A stretch of DNA of 64,000 nucleotides, from the NCBI GenBank assembly GCA_019915015.1, contig JAHBBC010000002.1, forward strand, positions 1,488,001 through 1,552,000. Reading direction: 5' to 3'. The translations under genes were made by a program, and so were the position numbers. How positions within the stretch are numbered: position 1 is the stretch's first letter; every line of letters starts with the position of its first letter. Below are positions 34,817 to 46,990 of this stretch, piece after piece. The notes beneath the pieces were generated by a model. That model was not told where the DNA came from. It saw only the letters and a program-made list of their open reading frames with translations, and made no database searches. This stretch comes from Auriscalpium vulgare (taxonomy: Eukaryota; Basidiomycota; Agaricomycetes; Russulales; Auriscalpiaceae).

Positions 34817-37543
34817 CTACCAGTACTCCAGCGTGCGGTGTGGTATCACGCCTGCGCTCCGTTTCTTTCTTTCCGCATCCCACCGCCCCACCCACGCTTG
34901 AATCTTGCCCCTGCTCGCCTCGCTCCCGACATTCACCGTCGCGACGATGCGCCCCCAGTCAAGCGAGAGTGCGAAGCACGTCAGCTCAAAAAACGAGCTG
35001 TGCTCCGAGTACGGTACACCGAACAGCTGATGCGTCGCCGTAGAATTGCGCTGCGGGCGCAGGTGCGCGTGCGTGAACTCGCGGTGTGGTATGCGCGAGA
35101 GCACCGACGCAACGGATGGAATGCTGTCCGCGCCCGCAGGCGGGGCATACCTGCATGGATAATATGAGCCCCGCGGGAGACGGAGATGAGGGTGAAGGAA
35201 ACTAACGTCCACCCGGTAGGCCGAAAGGCAATCGCTTTGCTCCAGTGGCCATTCCAGCGCTCGGTGTAGTCCTTGATCCGGTCAGATGTTATGACATTTA
35301 GCGGAACAAGATGCACCCCGGCGGAGAATGGGTCCTTTGACAGCATGGCATGCAGCTCAGGGTCGTCCTGGCAGCGAAGTATTGCCGCCTTTCTCGAGTC
35401 ACAATATATCTTCGTGTCCAGCGCTTTTGCGACCGCTGCAATGAACAACGCTCGTCAGAGTGACCATGAGAATCGATGGCGGAACGCGAGGACCTTTAAC
35501 AATCCGCTCCTTGCCGATTGAGTAGGTTCTACGACCTGATTGAGCGCAGTACAACAGACATAAGTTATCCTCGACATACCCGACTAGCACCAAGATCTTG
35601 TCGAGCTTGACGACATGCTTGTCCTCCACCTTCGGAATGACAGAGAAGTACTGATCGACGGAGTGCACTTTGCCTCTGTCGCTCGGAGACGGAGCTAGGC
35701 CCTGTCCAGCCACCAAACGCTTCGCGAGTTCTGCGCAGGCGGTGATGACCTGCGCTTGAGCTGGGAACGTGTACTGTGTGCAGGCGGTTTAGTAGACGGC
35801 CAGCAAATAACTAGACTAATATTGCTACCTTCGGGTTGAGGTATGTAGTATCCAAGTAGATGCAATCAATCTTCTTGCCCTTTACAGCAGGATGCAAGAC
35901 GTGTTGCGGAGACGCGCGAAAGTCCCCACAATGCAGATAACGAAAAGTCCGCTTCGAGCCAACGTAAGGCGATTGGAACGAACTGTCCCCGGCATTCACT
36001 GTTTGCGGTCCTTCAAAGAAAAATAACGCAGATCCGGGACCTGTCGATCAACCGTACATGAGCACTGAATGAGAAGGAAGGACGGACGGAGTACAATGAT
36101 TAGCTTCGATGAGCGTGACGGTAACGCCACCGGTTCCAGGTATCGTCGTCGGAATGTCCATGGGCAGGGGATGCACCCACTTGCGGTCGACAGCCAGCAT
36201 GTGAATGATGAGATTCGCGGTACCCTCTGTGGTGACATATAAGTAAGTCGCCGCGATACGGTCAGCTTGACACTTGCCCGAGCAGTATATTGGGCCTGCA
36301 TTCCAATTGGACGAAAGGTTGGTGTAATGGTCCGAGTGTGCATGCCTGTGTATCCTGAGTACGCTTCATTTCCAGGGACGACTACCAAATCACTCACGTT
36401 AGGAAATACGCAGTGACTCCCGGAATAGCGCCGTATCGAAAGGCATCTACAGCGATCGGCATACCCGTCATAACTTTGTAGAAGGGGGCCTTTCGACGCC
36501 CGCCGTTACGCTTCGAGGACCGAAAACTGCGATCCTCCGCAACTGCAGCCTCCTTCCACGCCTCGTTTTCTTTGTGTGATGACATCAAAACCGAGAAAGC
36601 ATTGGCGTCGCTTCTTCCACCATGGTCAAGCCGCGGGGGTCCAGGACTCTCTGCGCAGTCGGCACAATCGTTAACATGTTCCTGTGCCGCCTGCAAGGCA
36701 TCTTCAGTAATGCGCAAATTCAAAATGTGAAACACGTACGAGCGAGCTTAGTACAAGCAGATCCCTGCCACAGAATGGACAACTCTCCAGGCGATCTGAT
36801 GATCCAGCGGCACCGCCAGCAGGGTCGTCCTGATCTATGATATCCTCTATTTCGTCCATGTCCTGGGCGTCCGTGGCCCCCTCGCCACGAGCCAATTCGT
36901 CGTCGCCCGTGCCCCACTCGTCGTCGATCTCTATGATCTCATCAGGGACAGTCGACAGATCCGACGTGTTTTCCAAGAGCGACTGCCTGAGAACGACGGG
37001 AGAGGGACAGGCGTCGGGAGGGCTGGCTGGAAGGTCGTCTGCGGGAATATCACGGGGAACTGATTGAGATAAACGCGGCTTGTCCGGCCCTGCTGGATAT
37101 CCTGGAGGTGGAAGGAGGTGTGGAAAGCCCCAAGGCCAATCATAATTGACGGGATAGGAGACGAAAGCTTCGTCTGCGGCCTTTGACGCGTGGCCCGACA
37201 GCGACACGTCGGACGGTTCACGTTTCGCTTTCTTTCCAACGCCTGGCGCGCTCACTGAGACCAGAGAAGTGTTCTCTATGACTTCGATGTCGCTGGACGC
37301 GTCCTCGACCTTCCTCTTCGCAGATGCTGGGGGCTCATCGTCGTCCGACTCTATGACTATGATTTCGGCGTCTGGAGGTGGGACGAACTTTGTTCCTTTG
37401 CCAGTTCTGGATGTCAATGAAGCAGTGGGCTTTACAGGACGCGCAGAACGCGCTTCTTTGTCAAGCCTAGGTGGAGAGAAGAAAGCGTGGAGGGTCCCAG
37501 CACGGCCTGGGGTGTCGACGTGCTTTTTTGCGCCCGGTGCCAT
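34817..37543 (-). CDS. PSO2: DNA cross-link repair nuclease, Pso2/Snm1 family
   Basis: The ATG at 37543 opens an acidic, disordered N-terminus that includes an early [10 protein letters not shown], similar to a PIP-box-like motif. A UBZ-type zinc finger is split by an intron (CPFCGRDL near 36770, then HVNDC near 36670). The metallo-beta-lactamase core follows: VTAYFLT and HAHSDHY across an intron (the HxHxDH zinc site), [17 protein letters not shown] and [10 protein letters not shown]. The beta-CASP part includes [14 protein letters not shown]. The last exon ends at TAG 34817 (HRTLEYW). The enzyme is a 5' exonuclease needed to remove interstrand cross-links. It looks intact, with several 50-60 nt introns. 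Confidence 0.92.
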
Positions 37544-37971
37544 TCAAAAGGAACCTTGGCGTTGGCGTTGAAGATAAGGGCAGGAGCCCGTTGTCACAAT
37601 GCGTAGAATCAAGGAGAAAGTTTGCTGGACGTCGACTCGTCGGAGTCGGAGGCTTGAACAAGCCCGCCGGCCGAGACGGGCCGATGGAGCGCCGGTCTGT
37701 CCGCGAAAATCACGTTTTCTAGCCACCTTTGAGCGCGATCATCGATGGTCTGTCCGCTACTCGAGCTTTCATGGCACCAGCTGGTGAGTCAAATGATAGG
37801 TGGACGACTTCTGTGGAATTGTGACTTATGTACTCCACACAGTCGCCACTTCTCTGAAGCAGGCCTCGCGTTTGCCTCGTTGAAAGATTAGAATCTCTTT
37901 CGTCATTCTGGGCCAACTAGGCCTCTTATCTTGCAAGCGGAAACTCGAGTCATCTGTTGATCCAAACCCCC
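37544..37971. promoter_or_regulatory. Divergent promoter of PSO2 and the aminotransferase gene
   Basis: The two start codons are 428 bases apart and point away from each other, so both promoters must lie here. No clear TATA box is visible. Confidence 0.5.
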
Positions 37972-39761
37972 ATGTCTCCTACAGCAACCAGTGCCATCGC
38001 CGCGACAGAGGGCATCGTCAGCGAGACGAATGCCTCCACGACAAAGAAACTCGAGACTGTTCGTCCGACCGCCATCCTGCACCGCACGCCTTGGCGCCCG
38101 CCAGTCGCTGTGAGCGGGAAGGGTGTGTACATCACCCTCGAGGATGGGCGGACCGTCCTAGACGCTGTCGGCGGTGCTGCGGTCGCGTGCATTGGAAACG
38201 GCCACCCAGCGATACAACAAGCGATCAAGGACCAAGTGGACAAGCTCTCCTGTGAGTGCGCATGTGCACACTTTCGGAGTATGGGGATGACGCTGCTGTG
38301 TAATGAAAGACGTGTATAATATGCAACTGTCGAATGAGCCTGCTGAGGAGCTCGCCCGGGTCCTCATCGATTCCAGCAAGGGTGCGTTCGAGCTGTGCGG
38401 GCTCGTATCCGGAGGTAATGGATTTCCCCGTGTCCTCGTGGTACCTGGCGGTCTGACGAATCTATAGGTTCCGAAGCCATGGAAGGCGTGATCAAGATCG
38501 CCCGCCAGGTGAGGATGTTGGTATATCTGGATCCCCAGTGCACTAACGGACGGGCGCGCCGCAGTACTTCTTCGAGACAAACCAGCCCCAGCGCACGAAC
38601 TTCATCTCCAGGCAGCTCTCTTACCACGGGAACACAATGACGACGCTGTCTCTGTCTGGGCACCCTGCCCGGCGCCTCCCTTACGAGGCTTTGCTCGACC
38701 ACGATCACTTCCAGCAGGTTTCCCCCGCGTTCGCAAAGCGATTCCAGAAGCCTGAAGAGACTGAAGAGCAGTACGTGGAGCGGCTGCGGCAGGAGCTTGA
38801 GGACAAGTTTATCGCGCTCGGGCCGGACACCGTTATTGGCTGTATGCATACCTCTCCTGTCCGCGAGGCTGCACATTCTGACTGCCCTCAGTCGTGGCCG
38901 AAACGGTTGTCGGCGCAACTACGGGCTGTCTCACTGCTCCCAAGGGATACTTCAGAGCCATGAAGTCTGTCTGCCACAAGTACGGCGCGCTCTTCATCCT
39001 CGACGAAGTGATGAGCGGAATGGGCCGTGCGTATGATCACTCCGGGCAGGCTCTGCGATTGTCCTGATAGTAAATCGCAGGCATGGGCACTTTACATGCA
39101 TGGGAGAGTTTTGGCGACAACGAGGCGCCCGACATCGAGGCAGTCGCGAAGGGTCTGGGCGGCGGGTATGCGTCCATCGGCGCGGTCCTTGTAAACAAGC
39201 GCATCGCGGACGGCATACGCGACAAAAACGGCTTCTGGAAGCACGGCCACACATACCAGGTGAGCGTCACCGCGTCACCGTCGCCACCCTGGCTCTGCGT
39301 TGACACCCGCCTGCCAGGCGCACCCGCTCGCCTGCGCTGCGGCCCTCGCGGTGCAGAAAGTGCTCGCAGACGGCACGCTCCTCGCGAACGCGCGCACCCA
39401 GGGCGAGTACCTCTCTTCCCTATTGCGCAAGCGGCTGCAGGGCCCTAATGCCCTCGCGGCGCCGTACGCGTTTGATGTGCGCGGGGGTGGCGTGTTCTGG
39501 GCCGTCGAGTTCGACTTCACCGACCCCGATGCGCCGCATGTCGACTTCAAGGGACGCCCGTTCGCGATGATTGTGCAGGCGCGGTGCCTGGAGAACAACT
39601 TGATCGTGATGGGCATGACAGGTGGTGCAAATGTGGAGGGCACGGTGGGCGACCACTTGATTTTTGCGCCGGCGTATAACGTGACGAAAGAGGAGGTGGA
39701 GAAGATTGTTGATATATTCGTGGACAGCGTAGAGGCTGTACTGCGCGAATCGTTCTTGTAG
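37972..39761 (+). CDS. Class III pyridoxal-phosphate-dependent aminotransferase
   Basis: The start is ATG 37972 (MSPTATSAIAATEG). Six introns of about 45-70 nt all join in frame, for example KLS/YVYNMQLSNEP, SGG/SEAMEGVIKIARQ and TYQ/AHPLACAA. Family marks are VYITLEDGRTVLDAVGG, the phosphate-binding SGGSEAMEG, SYHGNTM, the metal-like LILDEVMSGMGR region written here as FILDEVMSGMGR, and the Schiff-base Lys in EAVAKGLGGGY. The C-terminus ends LRESFL at 39761. The family transfers amino groups from omega-amino acids or related donors. The closest matches I recall are fungal aminotransferases annotated as 4-aminobutyrate-like, but the substrate cannot be read from sequence. It has no signal peptide. 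Confidence 0.9.
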
Positions 39762-39951
39762 AATAATCGTGAATAAATCGTCGTGCAGATAAGTTGTACA
39801 ATTTTCTCTGCTCATGAGACCGCGTCAAGGATGCCTCAATTGGCCGTCTGGATTGGATTACCAGAACAGTATGAGTGTAGGAATGAGCTACACAAACAAA
39901 ACTACAATACAATCCCTCTTTCACTTTCAGACAAGGATTCTACAGTCTCGT

Positions 39952-41749
39952 TCAGGGTGCCTTCGTCGGTATCCACCTCGGCACTGTCTGGTGATAAAAG
40001 TGCGACATGAAACCCTCAGTATGGGTAGCGGTCAGGTTGAAAAGCGGCTGGGTCGCGTTCTGCATAGCGTCAATGAGACAACCGTGATCATGAAGTAAAT
40101 CTCCCAAAAAAAACGTACCACACGATTCGAAGACGGGCCAATGACTTTGGACGTGCCCTCTTCCTCGAGCCAACTAAGAGCCTCAACGAATGCCGTCTTG
40201 CGCAGGCGATCATTGAGTTCTACGACTCGATTAGCGATTTGCGTACTGGGTGTGCTACTTGAACGTACCTCCATCGGATGCCCACGCCTCCTCCAGCTGT
40301 CGCCTCCGTGCTTGGGACGGAAAAACCCTATGCTGAGCTGCAGACAAGCCAGCTATGCAGTACAGAGTGTGATACGCGTCAGGGTTCCTGGGAATGCATC
40401 AGCCAGTCTATCCAGTCGGATTGTGGCCCAACATACTTTGGGGGCTTGTCGCGCAAGCCGCCTGCGGGATGCTGCCCTGCACACAAGATATACTCCTGTA
40501 GAGCCTTCCTGTTGAAAAGCGAATCTGTGAGATGTTTAATTACTGGTCCAAATCAAGCACGAAATGAGTGTTCACCGTCGACATCTGCCCAGGCTTCATC
40601 ATTGCCATCTGGATGTGCGTCGGATTCGTTTCTGTCGTGGTGGCCGGTGATGCCCAGCGCTTCCAGCAGTGCGAACTCGCCACCAACCCACCACGAGTAG
40701 CACCCGTCCACAAGCTTATTTGTGCGACCTTTGAAGCCACCCAGCTCTACCTCACTCCCCTGCATGTACACGAGCCATCGCAGCAGCCGCTTTCCGTTGA
40801 TGTTTAGTGATGAGCCCTCCGGAAGGAACGGTTTGAGCAGCACCCACGACGCGAGCGCGCAGAATGCATACCCGCCGTGAGCCTCGCCGAGGTTCGGGCG
40901 AGGAAATGGCAGGCATTGGGGTGATGCGTCCTCGTCAGGTTGCGCAGCGAAGTACGGATGCGACGCGGACGCAAAACCTCCCTCGTATGTCTGGCAAGAG
41001 ACTATGAATTCGGCCGTCCCGGCGATCAGTTCCGGCGTGACGATGTCGAGGAGATAGGCAACAACGAGTAGGCAGTAGATGCCACTAGAAACATTGAGCA
41101 CGCCGCACCAGCCACCGAGCAGCTCACATACCGGACATCAACCTCACCGACCGTAGACACTATGAAAGACCCATCGGGCTGCTTCAAAGACATGTACCAT
41201 TTGTAGATCTTTTCTCTGGACAGCACATAAGAAGAAGAACCGGAAAATGAGTGCGAGCGTACCGATCTATCTGGTCCCATCCCCCTTTCGGTCCTGGACG
41301 GCCGACTATTGCGAGCGAGCACACGGACGCATACGTCGCAAGAAGATGCGCCGCCTGCCCTGGGCCACCCCCGAATCCGCCATCAGGGTGCTGCCAGGAC
41401 AGGATGGTATCAATGGCTCTGCTTCCCATCCAGCCGTCGTCCGATCTGCTCAAATATCTCGGACGCACCGTTGTTTGTTATTCGGATCTATCCCGACCTG
41501 CATCGTGCTGAAGCACTGGAGCGTCCAGAACATGAGCCATGGCTGGCTCGCATCCTGGCTAGTGTAGCGCGCAGGGAATCCCTGCACGAGGTTGCGCACG
41601 AGGAATTGCAGGTGCGGATTCTTGTTCAGAACAGGTGGTGTGTCCTCTCTCGGCAGATGAGAGACTAGGACATCCTCTGTCTCCGACTGCAGATCGGATG
41701 TCTTGGTTGGATAGCCGTCTATCGGGGTCGAGCGCGGCAGCCAGGACAT
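39952..41749 (-). CDS. RAM1: Protein farnesyltransferase beta subunit
   Basis: The start is ATG 41749 (MSWLPRSTPIDGYPT). The prenyltransferase alpha-alpha barrel repeats are plain: SWQHPDGGFGGGPGQ, SLKQPDGSF, SCQTYEGGFASASH, GEAHGGYAFCALAS, MQGSEVELGGFKGRTNKLVDGCYSWWVGG and AGQHPAGGLRDKPPK. Zinc ligands are visible: Asp and Cys in LVDGCYSWW and His in DAYHTLYC; the last motif appears only after removing a short intron that follows KPPK. The C-terminus ends at TGA 39952 (PRWIPTKAP). With the alpha subunit it farnesylates CaaX proteins such as Ras and fungal pheromone precursors. It is convergent with the aminotransferase gene, with 190 bases between the stops. Confidence 0.9.
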
Positions 41750-42138
41750 GATGGTGGTCAAGGGAAGAGCGCTCTGAGGTTCACAAATTCCAATTGTTCG
41801 TCGCTGTGAGACTGAGTGTGTTGTTGCCCGATAGACCCCAATATAGGGTTAGGGGCCCACCGCGTTGGCAGCTGTCTTCCGTCTTCAAAATTGGGAACCT
41901 TCTCTGACTCTGAGTGACCAAGCGACCTGCTTGCTCGGGGCGAACTTATCCCCCTGACCATCAAGCTTCACGTCCATTTCGCCTTGACAAGCGCTGCCGG
42001 ACGCCGCACCCGGGACATCGCCTAACTTACAGGCAGGCAAAATACCTCATCCACTCAATGAAGACGCGCAGATAAAGAGCAGCGGCAGTCGCCCGACGAA
42101 CCCGACGATCATACCTCCTGCCTTCCACCATCGTGGCG
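41750..42138. promoter_or_regulatory. Divergent promoter of the farnesyltransferase beta and MFS genes
   Basis: The start codons at 41749 (minus) and 42139 (plus) leave 389 bases for both promoters. Nothing more specific is visible. Confidence 0.5.
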
Positions 42139-44268
42139 ATGGCGGCCACGCCTCTGCGCGATGTCAAAGCCCCGTCCGATGTGCAGCACATTCAGCAAGA
42201 CTCGCAGGCTACGGCCAACTCGGCGCCATCTCCCAGCAGCGCTATTCCGCAAAGGAGCGCATGGAGCTCGGTTTGCATCGTTGCGGCATGCACAAGCTCG
42301 ATGATGATGAACGTACGTCGCCATCTTGCTTTCGAGACACGCGTTTGACATGCTGGACACAACACAGGGCGCGTACGGAATGGCCGTGGCCATATTTCTC
42401 CCTGCAGCTGGGAAAGACCTCGACATCCCTCAAAATAATCTACAGTGGATTGTGTCCGCGTATGCGATCAGCTCGGTAAGTAATCCACTGTCAAGACTGT
42501 CGGCTGTCTTAAGTACTTGGTGGTCTTAGGCATGCTTTCTTGTGCTGTTCGGCCGTCTCGCCGATCTTTACGGCAGGAAGAGGGTCTGGCTCGCTGGATA
42601 TCTATTTTTGGCGGTGTTCGGGCTCGGGGCGGGATTTTCGCAAGGTATGCACTGTCTCTCGCGCGCTGCAACATCGCTTGACATTCTATCGAGACGGGAT
42701 CACGCTCGATGTGCTGCGAGGCATCCAAGGTATAGGCGGCGCCGCCGTCATTCCTGCAGCGGTGAGCAACATGATCCACTCATATCATCCTGAACCTCAT
42801 CTGTGTTATTAGCTCGGAATCCTGGCCAAGGCTTTCCCTCCATCTCGCGCTCGGTCGGCGGCGTTTGCCACGTTCGCTGCTGGCGCCCCCCTCGGCGGCG
42901 TAGTTGGCTTCGTCCTTGGCGGCGTTCTCACACAAGAGACAAAGTGCGTCTTCCCCTCAGTGCGGTTCTTACCGCGTTGAGCTGACACCGTGTAGGCCAA
43001 CATGGCGATCTCCGATGTTCGTGTTCGCCGGACTGTGTCTCCTAGGCATCTTGTTGGGCCTGTTCGTTATCGACGCGGACGAACCATCTACGGAAGACGA
43101 TCAGCGCGTGGATTGGCTCGGAGCATTCCTCGTGTCCTCCGGCCTCGTTTTGCTCGTATTCGTTTTGAGCGACTCACCAACCGCGCCGAAAGGGTGGCGA
43201 GCACCGTGTGAGTGCAGCTGTCCTTGTGGCGCACTCAGCATTGACGATCTGTCCATTAGACATCATTGCGCTGACAATTGTCAGCTTCGTGCTGTTGCTC
43301 CTGTTCGTCATGTGGCAGCACTATCTTGAGCGGCGTCAGCTGGACCCGACATTGCCCCGCACGCGCTGGACCGCACCGCCGTTGATGAAGCTGTCAATGT
43401 GGGGGCGCGCAAAGGGCCGGTTTGCGGTGATACAGCTCGTCGCTTGCCTCAACTGGGCGAGCTTCGTGTGCTGGCTGGTTTGGGTACAGCTGTACTACCA
43501 GTCGTTCCTGCACATGTCCCCCATCGACACCGTGCTGCGCATCCTTCCCATCTTCTTCGTCGGCGTGCTCGCCAACGTCGTCATCTCGCTCATCGTGGGT
43601 CGCGTTGACTTGGTCTATATCATCGGTAGGTCTCTGCTGTCCAGTCTTGGCCTCATACTTATCATCGCACAGCAATCGGGACATGCTTTACTGGCGTCGC
43701 AAACGTCTTCTACGCCATCATCCGGCCGTCTGCGCCGTACTGGGCGTACGGATTTCCCTCTGCTCTCATCATTGTCCTCGGGGCGGACTTTGTCTTCGCC
43801 GCGGGCACGCTGTTTATCGCGAAGATCTGCCTGCCGCACGAACAGAGCGTCGCCGGCGCGGTCTTCCAGTCTATGACGCAGATCGGCACATCCGTGGGGT
43901 TATCGGTGTCCACGATCGTGTTCAACAGCGTGCTGAAGTCGCAGTCGTCGCGATTGGGTGTCGAGGTGGACAAGGCGGGGACAAATGCGCCCTTTGCCGC
44001 GCAGCTCAAGGCGTATCACGCTGCTGAATGGACGGGCTTTGCGTTCGGTATCTTCTGTGAGTTCATCTACCTGTCTTGCAGCAGTCCATTGCTGACATGA
44101 TGGGGCGCAGGTACCGTGGTCAGCTTACTTTTCTTGCGGGGAGTTGGCGTCGCCGGCCACGAAGACGAGCATTCTACGGATAGCGAGAATACTCCCGTGC
44201 ATTCATTCTCGCAGGAAGCTCCGCACACCAACATTGACGAGAAGTTACCGTGTACCAATCAAAGATAG
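42139..44268 (+). CDS. Major facilitator superfamily transporter, drug:H+ antiporter 2 type
   Basis: The start is ATG 42139 (MAATPLRDVK). Introns at about 42313-42367, 42476-42530, 42643-42698 and further on join in frame. The MFS signature between helices 2 and 3 is FGRLADLYGRKRVWLAG, and DVLRGIQGIGGAAVIPAA matches the helix-4 motif. The large number of hydrophobic segments, split by a hydrophilic loop near 43100 and 43380, fits the 14-helix DHA2 family. The C-terminus is short, acidic and cytosolic, ending at TAG 44266. It likely exports small toxic molecules or fungal metabolites from the plasma membrane or vacuole; the substrate is unknown. Confidence 0.88.
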
Positions 44269-44657
44269 GCACAGCATCAAAGTGCAGTTCAACGATGGAA
44301 TTGTCCGATACGTCACGGTTCTGTATCCCCCGTACTTACGTGCCTAGCAGGACGTAGATTTGGCCCCGCATCAACGTTATAGCATCGCATACAGATCGCT
44401 AGCGAAGCACACATCATTCGTACGAGCGTTCCCAGAGAATACAGTCATATAGGTGTAGGGCTATGGCGTATAGAACGAAAATACCCTCGTCGGTGTCAAC
44501 CGTCTCGACCGTCGCCCCCGCGCCTTCAACGTGTAAGAAAGACCCCGTTCGCCAACCGTTCGTCACGGTGGACCCCACTAGTCCGCGTTGATCTGGCGAA
44601 GACGCCTCAAGATCTTTGCGAAAGCAAGTTTCGACCGGCCTTCGTTTGGGCGTGTAC
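44269..44657. other. 3' intergenic interval, no gene seen
   Basis: It lies between the MFS stop and the stop of the small minus-strand candidate. It contains no supported coding region. Confidence 0.4.
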
Positions 44658-45088
44658 TTATTCCGGGATTCGTGTGCTGGGTGTTTTGCCATTTGTGCCC
44701 CGTGCGGCGAGTCGTGCTCTACATGGATGGGGAGTCACAAGGACGCGAGCAGGTGCGATAGCGGCGAGGGGTGACGCAGTAGCGAGCTGAGGTGCCGGTG
44801 AACTCCGGGCAGATGAATCCGTGTCTTCTTCGGCTTGTTCGAAGGTCGGAGACTCTGGGAGGTGCACATCCTCGACATCTTCCAAAGGAGCCATTGCAAC
44901 AGGTGTCCAGGCATTTCGACGTCTGCCACTGTCCAGACTCTGTCCGGGAGATCGAGTGAAGACCTCTCGAGCAGTGGCGCCGCCGCTCTGACATATCGGA
45001 GACAATGTCGGAGGCACTGACTGGACCCCTCGTCAGCGGGCTTGTACGTGTTGTACGTCTTGACGACCGGGTACTGAGTGTGAGTCAT
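44658..45088 (-). CDS. Small hypothetical protein, possibly frameshifted
   Basis: An ATG at 45088 opens MTHTQYPVVKTYNTYKPADE. After about 24 codons the better coding signal (Ser/Pro- and Glu-rich, ending GKTPSTRIPE at TAA 44658) continues in another frame. I find no normal intron at the switch near 45015, so this is either a 1-base indel, a sequence error or chance. I do not recognise the protein. It is predicted to be disordered. Confidence 0.35.
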
Positions 45089-45340
45089 GGTGAAGGCCGT
45101 GGCGGTAATATGGGAGCCTTTTAATCGGTCGTCTTTGAATGATATGTTCCAAGCTGACCGGCGTACCACGGCGCCTCTCTCTTCTCTTCCTCGACAGCAT
45201 CGAGGCTTGCTCTAATTTGCGGTGTCAACGACCATCCTCCATCGTTCCTACCGATTGAAACACTTCCCGAGTAGCTCAGTTCTCCGTCGGTGTGTGCGTC
45301 TCTTTAGATACATAATATTGCTTCTCATCTTGCATGCCAG

Positions 45341-45787
45341 ATGACCGACGCGACGCGTCGCGCTCCAGTCGCACGCTCACCCCGCATGTCACTTCCCTTC
45401 CCCCCCGACGTCAACCGGAATCCTCGCCTCCAATTCTATGGTGTTGCCGTCAGCAAGGAGTGGCTCTGTACATTTGGAGAGAACAATAGCGCTCCGGATG
45501 GCCAGAAGCCAAACGACATCACGCTGGCCTTCCATGCCTTCGTCGTCTTACACCACCTGACCAAGATACAGAACTTGACCATAGAGGCCACGTCTTACGA
45601 CCCGGTCACATTCCCAGGCATGACTCCATGGGAGGATGGCTCTGTCGTGGTCCTGGCGGTCTGCTCGACCGACTGGGAGTCGTACAAGTGCCGTCCCAGC
45701 CAACCCAAGGTGGACAAGCTCGCGAGGCTTACGGGGCAGACTCCGAAGTGGTGGGTGGACTTCAATCCGCCTAGCTACTATATGTAG
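45341..45787 (+). CDS. Unknown 148-residue protein, tandem copy A
   Basis: The single-exon ORF from ATG 45341 starts MTDATRRAPVARSPRMSLPF and ends WWVDFNPPSYYM. It has no signal peptide or membrane segment. The sequence is rich in Trp, Pro and Tyr near the C-terminus. I do not recognise a family. The ATG is directly preceded by a YAG, so a 5' leader intron is possible. A copy of the gene and its 3' flank follows 1203 bases downstream. Maintenance of the reading frame in both copies argues that it is real. Confidence 0.65.
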   Translation: MTDATRRAPVARSPRMSLPFPPDVNRNPRLQFYGVAVSKEWLCTFGENNSAPDGQKPNDITLAFHAFVVLHHLTKIQNLTIEATSYDPVTFPGMTPWEDGSVVVLAVCSTDWESYKCRPSQPKVDKLARLTGQTPKWWVDFNPPSYYM

Positions 45788-46543
45788 CGGTGAGTTTCAT
45801 CTACGCGTTATCCTGCTGCTTGTTGCTCATGAGGGCTTGTCGCTACCAGTCCCGTTGTTCCCATGCGTCATCTCCACTTTCCGTCCTATCTGTCGCACTT
45901 CTGTACCATTGCTTTGTCGCATTACAAGATCGCTTATCATATGTATTCTATGTCTTTACTCTCAAGTCGTCAGGAAGACGCGTAGGCCGCGCCGCCGCAG
46001 AACCATCAGTTGGACATCTTCGACGCATCTCGAGTCTGTCGCATCGTCGCATCGCTACATCCTGACGGCTCCCCTTTCATGCATCTCTTTCCTGTCTCGC
46101 ATCTATGTGGCTTATATACACTGACTACAATAGGTACATGAACTCTAGCTACGCCACGGTAGGCGCAGACCGCATCTATGGGGTCCTACGGCGTAGAGTG
46201 GGGAGACTAACGCGAAGGCCCAAGAGTTGTCGGTCAATAACCGCACGATAGCGTCCTCGCGTTCTGGAGATTATGGGACCGGCAATCGAGGTATAATCGA
46301 GGGGCGACAGACGTGAAGTAGCTAGGATAGGATATATAGGATAGGATACAACCCGCAGGGGTCCCGATGAGGCTGGGAGCTGCTCGGGAGATTCCATGTG
46401 TCGCGGCCCGGGCCTCCTCAACCACAGACTGCCATCCACCTTATTCACCCCGCCGATGGACACCCTTCCCAAAGAATTCAGTGCGATGTCCGTAGGTGGG
46501 TCAAGGCTTTTCACTTCTTCACCGTTTCTCATATGCGTGCTAG

Positions 46544-46990
46544 ATGTCCCATACAACGCGTCGCGCTCCAGACGGCCGCTCCCCTCGCATGACACTTCCC
46601 TTCCCTCCCGGCGTCAACCGGAATCCTCGCCTCCAATTCCATGGTGTTGCCGTCAGCAAGGAGTGGCTCTGCAAGTATGGAGAGGACCACATTGTTCAGG
46701 ATGGCCGGAAGCACAATGACATCACGCTGGCCTTCCATGCCTTCGTTGTCTTACAGAAGCGGACCAAAATCCAGAACTTGACCGGAGAGGCCACGTCTTA
46801 CGACCCGGTCACATTTCCAGGCATGACTCCATGGGAGGATGGCTCTGTCGTGGTCCTGGCGGTCTGCTCGACGGACTGGGAGTCGTACAAGTGCCGTCCC
46901 AGCCAACCCAAGGTGGACAAGCTCGCGAGGCTTACGGGACAGACTCCGAAGTGGTGGGTGGACTTCAATCCGCCGAGCTACTATATGTAG
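46544..46990 (+). CDS. Unknown 148-residue protein, tandem copy B
   Basis: This is the duplicate of the gene at 45341, also 148 codons from ATG 46544 (MSHTTRRAPDGRSPRMTLPF) and also preceded by a YAG. The last about 65 residues are the same in both copies, and so is PRLQF.GVAVSKEWLC. Differences cluster in the N-terminal dozen residues and in one patch (YGEDHIVQDGRKHN here, FGENNSAPDGQKPN in copy A; then QKRTK against HHLTK). The function is unknown. Confidence 0.65.
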   Translation: MSHTTRRAPDGRSPRMTLPFPPGVNRNPRLQFHGVAVSKEWLCKYGEDHIVQDGRKHNDITLAFHAFVVLQKRTKIQNLTGEATSYDPVTFPGMTPWEDGSVVVLAVCSTDWESYKCRPSQPKVDKLARLTGQTPKWWVDFNPPSYYM

